DNA from: Pyrenophora tritici-repentis
Taxonomy: Eukaryota > Ascomycota > Dothideomycetes > Pleosporales > Pleosporaceae
Assembly (NCBI RefSeq): GCF_003171515.1
Contig: NC_089394.1
Span: forward strand, 3,038,001-3,102,000
Direction: 5' to 3'
DNA length: 64,000 nucleotides
Shown: piece by piece, positions 55,234-64,000 of the stretch
Numbering within the stretch: the first letter of the stretch is position 1
How the letters are laid out: every line of letters begins with the position of its first letter
Made by a program: the position numbers and the translations under genes
Notes under the pieces: model-generated
What the model saw: only the letters and a program-made list of their open reading frames with translations
The model's database searches: none
What the model was told of the DNA's origin: nothing

Positions 55234-56568
55234 TCAACCCAACAACGACGACATGGAAGGCATCTTACCCAACCTCCCTATCCTCCCCATGCCCTTCACC
55301 TCCCCACCATCCTCGACCCCCACTCCCATCTTTCCCTCCTCCACGCCCCGCGCATTCACCGCATCAACAAACGCCTCCCCCTTCCCCGACTTATGCGGCA
55401 CAAGAAACGCATCAAACGTAACCTCTGGATTGCGTCGAAACCGCACCTCTTGCGCCAAGGGGCTGCGAACACGAGTCGAGGAATCAGACGATGTGCCTGA
55501 GACAGATGCTAGAGGGGAGATGTTGCGACTGGCGCGATGGGCGGAGCGGCGGGCGGGGCGGGTAGATCGGGGTTGTTGGTGGTGGGAGAAGTAGTCGCCG
55601 GTGCTTGTGGCGCGGACGTGGTGGGAAGAAGTAGTAGAGGTGGTGGTGGCGATGGTGAGGTTAGGGTAAGACTGACTAAGTGGGAGGGAGGGCCGCCGTG
55701 GTGAAAGTGAAAGTGAAGGCGGCGATGGTGTATCAGAAGTCATCTGCATTCGTCCAGCGTAGTCGTAGGTGTAGGTATAACCCGCACCCTCCTCCTTTCC
55801 CTTTCTCACATCATCAGCAAAAACCCCCACACGCCACATAAACGTTGTACCCACCTGGTCTTTAACTTCTTGGGCGAGCGCACGCCGACTATCCTGTCTA
55901 TCACATTCGATCCCAGCAAGCGCGCGCACCTTGTCCATCTTGGGCATCACACCACCAGGGACGAGGTCCTTGCGGGCTTCATGGTGAGTGACCAGATCCT
56001 TAGGTGTCCATTCCTTGTGGTTGTGGTTTTTTTCGCCGTGGGCGAGCGCGAGTTTGTCGGATGAGCTGAGGGCGTGGGAGTAGTAGGTGGCTTTCTTTGT
56101 TGTTGCTTGCTCGAAGGAGAAGGCGGACATGGTGGATGGTCGGCGGTGGAGGTGGAGGTGGAGGTGGGATGGGCGTGTGTGTCGTGACTGCTGGATGGGG
56201 TTTGTGCGAGGGGGAGTGGAAGGTGCGAAGGTGGAGGCGAGAAAGTGGACGTCTGGCTGTTGGAATGGGGCTTGTAGTGTTGCAGTGAAGGTTGGACTAC
56301 CCTGGAAAGCGTCCTCGTCGTCGTCTGAGTGCTCTGCATCAACTGGCATTTGCAATGTTGCAGCCAGTGAGAAGGAAGTGTCCGACAAGAAATCTGGAAT
56401 CACAGACCCATACCCATTGTCAACTTCACCTTGAGTCCGATTTGCGCTGTCCAGTGACATGTTTGACAAGCAGTCGGTGACGTCTTCGTTGTAACTATCA
56501 CGACGACTACTATGCGGGTTGCCCACTGACCATCCTCCAGAAGACGTCGTGAATTGCTGATAATGCAT
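55234..56568 (-). CDS. Low-complexity hypothetical protein
   Basis: Intronless frame of 444 aa from ATG at 56568. The sequence is rich in Ser, Thr, His and Pro with a His/Leu run (HLHLHLHRR). Around residues 180-260 is a more ordered stretch (LALAHGEKNHNHKEWTPKDLVTHHEARKDLVPGGVMPKMDKVRALAGIE), and near the end PEVTFDAFLVPHKSGKGEAFVDAVNARG looks conserved. No domain was recognised; the protein is probably largely disordered. The length without stops and the ordered segment argue that it is real, but a missed intron is possible. Confidence 0.6.
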   Translation of the reverse strand: MHYQQFTTSSGGWSVGNPHSSRRDSYNEDVTDCLSNMSLDSANRTQGEVDNGYGSVIPDFLSDTSFSLAATLQMPVDAEHSDDDEDAFQGSPTFTATLQAPFQQPDVHFLASTFAPSTPPRTNPIQQSRHTRPSHLHLHLHRRPSTMSAFSFEQATTKKATYYSHALSSSDKLALAHGEKNHNHKEWTPKDLVTHHEARKDLVPGGVMPKMDKVRALAGIECDRQDSRRALAQEVKDQVGTTFMWRVGVFADDVRKGKEEGAGYTYTYDYAGRMQMTSDTPSPPSLSLSPRRPSLPLSQSYPNLTIATTTSTTSSHHVRATSTGDYFSHHQQPRSTRPARRSAHRASRNISPLASVSGTSSDSSTRVRSPLAQEVRFRRNPEVTFDAFLVPHKSGKGEAFVDAVNARGVEEGKMGVGVEDGGEVKGMGRIGRLGKMPSMSSLLG

Positions 56569-57302
56569 GATATTGCGCAATAGATCGGGTAGCTATGCGA
56601 CAACTAATCCCAGACAGCTGATAGCCAACGAGATTGAGTGTGCGCTTGGTGGGTCAGTGGGAGCAAACGCCTTAAAGTGCGTAATTGGCACGCAAGGTGA
56701 ATACACAGTCACCACACAATGTGCAGAGACCGTTCTGAAGCATCCAGCCATTCACCGTGAAACATGTCTTGCAAGTGAACATCAACAGTAAGACTTGAGT
56801 GACGAGATTGGCCAGCATCGTGATGAGTGAAAAGGCTGAAGCCGATTAATTGATATGATACTATTTACAAGGATTATGAAAACTCGTGCTTGAGTGTAAT
56901 TAGACGGAAAGAGAAATGGCCATGTGCTCTTTGTGTTCTGTTCTCCATGTATGGGATATATATGTCCACGTGATGCTCTAGATCGACGGATGCTTCTATA
57001 CTCATTGCATCTGATCTTGTCCCGTCTTGTTGCATCGCTCTATATCCCGATGACCGATGATACAAACTCGGATGTCGCGCTCTGCGGGGTGCGCTGAGAC
57101 AATGCTACCGAAAGCGTGAAACTGGAGGTTCTGTTGCCACGCAACGCAATCTTGTTGTGATGGTGCCATGGTGATTTGCATCCAATCTTCCGGGCTCAAA
57201 GCCCGTGGCGAGACAAATGTCTGAAGCCCGAATATAACTCTCGAAGGAGTAAACTGATAGTAAAAACATTGGGAGAAAAGTTCCCGTAACGCGTGTGGCG
57301 CT
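56569..57302. other. Intergenic, 0.7 kb
   Basis: Upstream of the preceding gene and 3' of the carboxylesterase. Short frames only. Confidence 0.4.
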
Positions 57303-59198
57303 TCAAGTGCAACTCCACTGGGCAAGACCCAGCAGTATAGCAATAGCAGCCATGTATGTCGAAGAAAGGGGAGTGTGTTGATTTCCTAATGACTTGTGAA
57401 GGTCGGCTGGAGTGGAGGAGCCGCCCGAACTGGGTGGGTTGTTCGGACTGCTCGGACCGCCTGAGAGAGAGCCAGAGGCCGTGGAGCCAGTGCTGGAGCC
57501 AGAGGAAGCGGTGTTGCCAGCAGCAGCTGGTCTGTGTATGTGTTAGTGTCTGTAGTATCAGGTATGTAAGCTAATCACCATACTTACTGCTTCATGTGCA
57601 ATCCCATGTCGTTGATGACTTCGCACCGCTGCCACTCCTCCTTCGAAATGGTTTCCATGCCAACATCGTCGTTGTCGTTGAAAACCAACCTCTTCTCCTG
57701 AGTGAGATTGGAGTCTTGCCACATCGGACTGTTCAGTGTGGAGCCCTTGGCAAGGAGAAATGCAGCTGCGTGCTTGTTGGGGTCATAACTTCGAATAAAG
57801 GATGCCCAGTAAGCCTGAACAAAGACACCAGAAGCGGAGGTGGCATTGTTCCAGATCGGCAGTAGCTCCCCAACGTGCGAGGCGGTTCCGACGTTCCATC
57901 GATATTGCCATGTCGGGTTGGTGTCGTTCTTGGCGTATGTATCCGTGATGTTGAGCGTCGGGCACGTGTATCGGATGTGGCCGTAAATATTGGCCGTCAC
58001 CGTTCTCCACCGAGCATCGGCAGTCGATGCCATGTTGGCATCCCAAGCTTGGCGGACCTGGTTGAAGTTGATGCTGGGAAACTGGTCGGTGAGGAACTCT
58101 TGAGACATTGACTGAGACATGATGGTTTTCGGGGTGAAGTTGATACCGTCATTCGTGGCGACGCCGAAGATGCATGGTACGTTGACATATCGCCCGTTCT
58201 TCAATTCGTTAAATGTGAAGTCCTGGATAAAGTCTTTGTCGAGGGTAGGGTTCCAGGCGTAAAGGGGTGGGTTCTTAGCGCCTGGAAACGGTTCCTTCAT
58301 ATTCCTGACCGCTTTTTGGAACTTAACAGCATCCATAGAAGCCATGCAGTGCATGTCCGCGCAGCCCGTTTGCTTCAGCAGCGCGTCGAATTGCCACTGA
58401 CTGTTCTCGACGTCGCGGATAGGTGGAAAGGCAGGTGATTCGGCGGCCGCAGCATGGAAGAGACCATCGTTTCGGCCACCAAAGGCCGTCAGCTGGAGAA
58501 CAACGGAGCCTCCACCCGCACTCGCACCTCCAATCGTTACGTGACCTGGGTCTCCACCAAATTGTTGAATGTGCTTTTGGACCCACTTGAGCGCCTGTCT
58601 TTGATCCTTCAAACCGTTGTTCAAGCTCAGGGTTGAGTTTTCAACAATCTCACGTCCGGCCAAGAAACCATAGGGTCCCACTCTGTAGTTGAAGTTGACG
58701 ACGACCATATCTTCGTCACCTGCATCGATCAAGTCTGCGCCGTTGTAGTTTGCATTACCGTTGACGCTGAATCCACCACCTTGAATGAAGACGTAAACAG
58801 GCAGCTTAGTCTCGTTTGTAGCTTTTGAAGGGGCAAAGACGTTGATGAACAGACAATCTTCCGAATGCTCTCCCCCAAACTCAGCCTTCAGTTCAGTGCC
58901 TGTGCCGATGCAAACAGGTCCAAACTATGACTTGTTAGTGGTTGTTGCCTAGTTTATGAGGTTTGCTTATTACCTTGGTCGCGTCAGATACACCGGGTTG
59001 GTCGAGAGGGTCCTGGGGTGCGGTGAAGCGTAGACCTTTGTCGCGAGCGACATTGCGTGCGTACCGCATGCCAGCCCAGCGTATAACGCCATTGCCAATG
59101 TCGAGTCCGCGGTAGCGTGCATACCCTAAATCGACGGTGTCGCTAAGGGCGAGGGCAGACTGGCAGAAGACCACTGCGCAAAGCAGTAGGTGCAACAT
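57303..59198 (-). CDS. Type-B carboxylesterase/lipase, probably GPI-anchored
   Basis: Three exons: 59198-58974, 58924-57588 and 57531-57303, giving 596 aa. A signal peptide (1-18) is followed by the alpha/beta-hydrolase body: EDCLFINVFAP, VYVFIQGGGF (oxyanion hole), nucleophile elbow GGASAGGGS and His in SHVGELLPIW. The last exon, joined through a 56-nt intron (57587-57532), adds a Ser/Gly/Pro-rich linker and ends in the hydrophobic tail YMAAIAILLGLAQWSCT, the pattern of a GPI-attachment signal. Stopping at the in-frame TAA just after 57588 would lose this tail. Family members hydrolyse carboxylic esters; a cell-surface esterase is the likely product. The substrate is unknown. Confidence 0.88.
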
Positions 59199-62142
59199 TG
59201 TCTGCTTTCCCGCGATAACTGGGGATGAAGAAAAGAGTTGTCGAGGAACTAAAGGAAAGGGTTCGGTGTCCGGTCGTGTTTTCCCTGTCCCAGTTGCGGA
59301 AACAATACAGGACTTGTTCCGATAGGAGCGGTGTTATAACGGAACAGGGCTATGCGCAGATCGATGACAAGGGGAAGTTGACAAAGAAGGGGATTAAAAA
59401 ACAAAGGTGATCAGGAAGTCATATGCTTATTGAGTAAACGATAGCAAAGGAGCGAACTGTAGCCAAGAAGGATTAGCATTTGCAACGGCAATGGCAGTGT
59501 TTCTCTATCCGCCGGTGCATGATACATACTGTGAAGAAACAGGAGGGATTTGGCATCGTGCGACCAACGTCGACGTGAAGGATGAGTCAGGTACAGTACA
59601 GTTGTACGGCAAACAAGGATATAGAAAAAGGCAATGGCAGAGCGCCCGCGGGTTTAAGACGAGAGATTAAGACAGAAAACCTAGTGCGTGCGCCTTGCCA
59701 ACGGTGGGTGTTGTGGCCTAGCTCGCTCTCGCAGCACAGCGAATCCAGGGGTGCTGTAGGCTGTGACATCCAGACCGTTCGCGTGCATGAGGGTTTGAAT
59801 GGCCGGGGACTCCTGGGGCTCAGGCCTATCGCACGCGAACAATGGAGGTTAGTAGGAATTACCGACAGCTGGTAGCGCGCGTGCTGACGGTGTAATTACA
59901 CCGAGTATCACTCCTGCCCCGGGCCCTGTTGGATCAATAGCATGATGATCAGATCCGCGGAGAGCGTGTTGACGGCAATGGCAGCGGCGATAGGGTTTTA
60001 GACATGTCGTCAGACCCCAGGGTGCAACGCGGGAAGCTACGTAACTTGAGCCAGACACACCGCATGGTTAACATGTTGTAAGATGTGCGATGAGATCAGA
60101 TCTACCATTGCATCGACGGGCAAGGCTGGAGGTGGCAACGAGAGTGCCCAGCGTAAGGCGGGCTGATCTAAAAGCCAAGTGGGACCTGCAGCCGAGCGAG
60201 TCCAAGAATACGAAAGTCTGATCATCCCAGGGATGCAACTGCAAAATGCTAAAACGAGGTAACTGCTTATCCCTGCCCAGTGCCCACGGTGCCTGAAACC
60301 CCAGCCAGGGTGAAGCCAACGGCTCCTTGTGCAAGCACCTCTACCCTCGTGCGAGATAAACAAGACAAGAAAAGCGTCCAAGAACAAAACCGTCTTTGTC
60401 CACGGCACGCCTGAACCAAGCGACCAAAACACTCGGACCGTGACTCTGGGCGGCCGAAAGAAAAGCAAAGCCGGTGAGCTCGGTGTTGTAGTGTCAAGGC
60501 ACGCGGCAGCAGCAGAGTATCGTGACCGCCGGGACCCGAGTCACGGACTTTGTTCTGTTGCCATTGTCCGTAGGTGCACCTATGTCGTTCCCAAGTCACA
60601 CGTTCGCAAGCCCACACTAAAACGTACGTTAGCCGACGCGCTGCAGAAATGGGTCTATTGCCAATCCTGACACGCGAGGCTGCGACAAGAACGCCCCTAC
60701 GGCGTGCCTCCCAAAGGACTGCCTGAGGCGGTCGTTGGAAAGCTGTTTTACACTCCGAAACTTAATCGCCATGCGGCTCCATGGTTAGCCACGCCGCTCA
60801 GCTTGGCAAACCGCTCAAACACGGTAGATGGGAAAGAAGGCAAACCCCAAACAATGCGGCCTTCACGGAGCAAAATCCCGCATGTGTGCCCTCATCATCG
60901 TTGTGAGAAAATCTCACATGCTGTATGTAGCTCGTAGCTCGGTATTGCAGAGTATCCGAGGCATATAATTTTTCCCCCCAAATTTACACAAAAGAAAGCC
61001 ACTCAGCCACAATCTGCTCAGGGCATCTAGACCCTGCGTCGACGGGCGCCCCCTTCTCCATAGTAAGCCGCCTAAAACCATCATGTTGGAACTCCGCACT
61101 TTATGGGCGGCCCCGAGTTGCTTGCATTGTGCTAGGAAAGGAAGAAATCGATAGCTTGGAGGGAGCAATACGAGGTTGAAGTGGGCGGGCATAAGGCGGT
61201 AAAAATTCCCTCACATCATCTTTGCCTGATGGAACATGGTATTACGTGCCGAAGCGTCGGGGCACACACACACCAACGGAGATGGGCTTCGTTTTCAGAT
61301 ATGGATTTGGACCTGTGAGATGCCACCAAACCCTAGCCACATGGCTCGACCCAAGTATATTTTTACGTATTCAATTCCCCTGACGTCGTCGTCGTCGACC
61401 AAGTATAGAATGGTGCAATGTTCAGGATACGAGAAGAAGAGTGGTATCGTGAAGTGCGGCAGACTTGCATAATTAACATGTGATAATACAGTACAGTACA
61501 GTACAGTACAGTACAAGCTTGTGGTTAGCCACCCACCACCCAAGATCAATTCATTCGGCCAAGACTACTCAATGCAGCATCATCGGTGACATGCACCCTT
61601 GGCAGTTGCATCTGCAGCATCGTGGAGGATCAGATCTCTTGGGTCTTCATAAAGTTTTGGCCCGGGGGTGTGGCGGGGTTAAGCCAACAAGTAAGTAAGC
61701 ACTAAGAAGAAGGAAAGGCGACGGCGGACGATTCTGTGCATGTCATGTCATGGTCTGCCGCGAAGATAACCGTTGACCATTCTCACGCCATGTGGAAACA
61801 ATCATGTCGGAATACCATACCAATACCACACCCCTTGTCTTTCGCTCGTGTCTTCCCATGACGCGCTCAAGCTTTTCTTTGCCCAACAAGCTTAACCTAA
61901 CCCCTCAGCCACCATCGTCAGCGCAGCTCAGCCACCCCGTCTTACGGATGCGTCTGCACTCCCCCCTCTGGAAATTAACCATCCTAATCCTGCATCTGAT
62001 CACCTCCGTGCTGTGTCTTGTCTTGTCTTACGGCTGCCCTTCCTAACCTCACACAACACACTCCACCACGCCGCGCCACCTCCCTCTTACAGTACATCCT
62101 TCAACCCCCTCCCCCCCTCCCTAACAACACCTTATCTTATTT
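59199..62142. other. Gene-poor stretch, 2.9 kb
   Basis: No supported gene on either strand. The longest frame (60468-60037 minus, 143 codons) is Trp/Arg/Pro-rich and looks random. A pentanucleotide repeat lies at 61487-61515. The stretch could hold regulatory sequence or a non-coding transcript, but nothing shows it. Confidence 0.45.
61487..61515 (+). repeat. TACAG pentanucleotide microsatellite
   Basis: Five full TACAG units plus TACA in tandem within the gene-poor stretch. Confidence 0.95.
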
Positions 62143-62643
62143 TCAAAAATCAGTGACCCTCCCATTATAACTCCAATCCCCACCACCCCCCCACCTCAAC
62201 GGTTCATTCTTCGGTCCCCCCACCTCGCCCGTCTTGGGATTGACATCGCCTTCGAACTCAGGTGGTGCACCCCTCCGCATATTAGGATGAAGGTCCTCTC
62301 CTTTTTTGATCTGTTTGCCGTTTTCGAACCGCACTTGTACCCCGTCTGCTGCTGAGTCGGGCGATTGATTGATGTGCATGCGTAGGTTTGGCTTTTCTGT
62401 TGGCTCTGTCGCTGGCGCTGCGTCTGCGTCTGTGGCTGTGGCTGTGTCTCTTGGTGTGCTAAACGCGCCGGTGCTTTGCCGCTGAAGTTTCTCAAAGATC
62501 TCTTGTTCTGATTTGGGGAGACGCGGTGGTGCTGGGCCGGAGCCGAACGGCGATTGTTGCAGTAGGCGTGGACAAGTGCTGAATGCACGACGACGGGAGA
62601 GGTGGCGCGGTAGGCGAGTGAGGGTGCGCAGTGTGGAAGCCAT
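62143..62643 (-). CDS. Succinate dehydrogenase assembly factor 4 (SDHAF4/Sdh8)
   Basis: Intronless, 166 aa from ATG at 62643. Residues 1-35 are basic and hydroxyl-rich (TLRTLTRLPRHLSRRRAFST), a mitochondrial presequence. The C-terminus GDVNPKTGEVGGPKNEPLRWG and GDWSYNGRVTDF is the DUF1674/SDHAF4 signature. It stabilises the flavinated SdhA subunit before complex II assembly in the matrix. The frame is open upstream through a Ser run coded by the trinucleotide repeat, but the presequence and conserved length support 62643. The middle is Ala/Thr-rich and variable. Confidence 0.92.
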   Translation of the reverse strand: MASTLRTLTRLPRHLSRRRAFSTCPRLLQQSPFGSGPAPPRLPKSEQEIFEKLQRQSTGAFSTPRDTATATDADAAPATEPTEKPNLRMHINQSPDSAADGVQVRFENGKQIKKGEDLHPNMRRGAPPEFEGDVNPKTGEVGGPKNEPLRWGGGGDWSYNGRVTDF

Positions 62644-62650
62644 GGTTGTT

Positions 62651-62657
62651 GAAGAAG

Positions 62658-62684
<27 letters not shown>
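62651..62684 (+). repeat. GAA trinucleotide microsatellite in the SDHAF4 5' leader
   Basis: Eleven GAA units (CTT on the coding strand) end seven bases before the start codon on the minus strand, giving a pyrimidine tract in the leader. Confidence 0.9.
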
Positions 62685-62690
<6 letters not shown>

Positions 62691-63105
62691 AAGGTTTGTG
62701 GTTGTGTGTACTTTTCAAAGGTAAGTTATGCGTGTGTGAGGCTTGCGCTGCTGTCACTACTGATGTGATGCCGATGCTTGTCGAGAGTGGAAGGCAAAAA
62801 CGGCTTTCAGCAATCGGGAACTGACCGGGTGAGCCGCGGCTTGCGGAACCAATCGGAGCCAGCAGTGGCAACGGAGGTCGCCCATGTGTAGAAATCCGTA
62901 AAATGCGTCCCGAACCTCTTTAATCCTCATCAGTACAGTAAACCATCTCCCGGGTTGTTATCGTGATGTTAAGCCCCGCCATACATGTTTACGTCTGAAC
63001 TTTTGATATAAGCTAATCTCGTTCCCATGGGTTTGAAAACGCCCACGCCCACGAACCCTCTACATCCAAACGCCAGGCTATCGTACAAACAAATTGCCGC
63101 ACACC

Positions 63106-64000
<895 letters not shown>

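Noticed and set aside
60037..60468. 143-codon minus-strand frame in the gene-poor stretch
   Set aside because: Composition rich in Trp, Arg and Pro, no homology features, overlapping equally long frames on both strands.

Overview
The window is nuclear DNA of a filamentous ascomycete. Most genes are broken by short introns (about 45-95 nt) with GTAAGT-like donors, CTAAC/CTGAC branch sites and CAG/TAG acceptors. The gene set (Arp2/3 subunit, Rec8 cohesin, Ubp6, Ipi1, Rvb1, Arg8, Sdh assembly factor, histidine acid phosphatase, GH16) is that of Pezizomycotina. A Fot1/Pogo transposon and effector-like small secreted proteins make a Dothideomycete/Pleosporales plant-associated fungus the best guess; that placement is inference. 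I found no prokaryotic, viral, CRISPR or rRNA sequence. All exon models below were built by hand from splice signals and reading frame, without transcripts or database searches. Layout: 0-3.5 kb is gene-poor and holds two tandem paralogues of a small cysteine-rich secreted protein, one running off the left edge. 3.5-10.5 kb holds an NmrA-like NAD(P)-binding gene with two apparent frameshifts, a large mitochondrial-type AAA ATPase, and an intact Fot1-like DNA transposon (50-bp identical inverted repeats, TA duplication) inserted 125 bp upstream of the ATPase start. 10.5-13.1 kb holds a 158-bp foldback MITE with 59-bp perfect arms and an 8-bp target duplication, then an MFS monocarboxylate-type transporter. 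13.9-23 kb holds a WD40 scaffold, an FMN alpha-hydroxy-acid oxidase, a histidine acid phosphatase and an SDR. 23.7-30.6 kb holds a DUF262 (GmrSD N-terminal domain) protein and the cohesin Rec8. 31-38.4 kb is dense housekeeping: Ubp6, ARPC4, peroxiredoxin, DUF1348/NTF2-like, roadblock dynein light chain and Ipi1. 39.4-45.9 kb holds an Mpv17-family membrane protein with two apparent frameshifts, a membrane-anchored GH16, a D-threonine-aldolase/D-serine-dehydratase-like enzyme and a protein of unknown function. 46.8-53.6 kb holds an intron-containing tRNA (probably Met-CAT), acetylornithine aminotransferase and a SNF2 helicase. 53.8-59.2 kb holds a secreted conserved protein, a low-complexity protein and a probably GPI-anchored carboxylesterase. 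59.2-62.1 kb is gene-poor. The right end holds SDHAF4 and the 3' part of RVB1. Most genes are unrelated neighbours rather than a cluster. Two housekeeping pairs are divergent with about 290 bp between start codons (UBP6/ARPC4 and roadblock/IPI1). No secondary-metabolite cluster is visible. The observations most worth pursuing are the tandem Cys-rich secreted genes, the intact transposon in a promoter, the hAT-type MITE, the eukaryotic DUF262 protein, and four +1 frameshifts that all lie in C/G runs of 7-8 bases.
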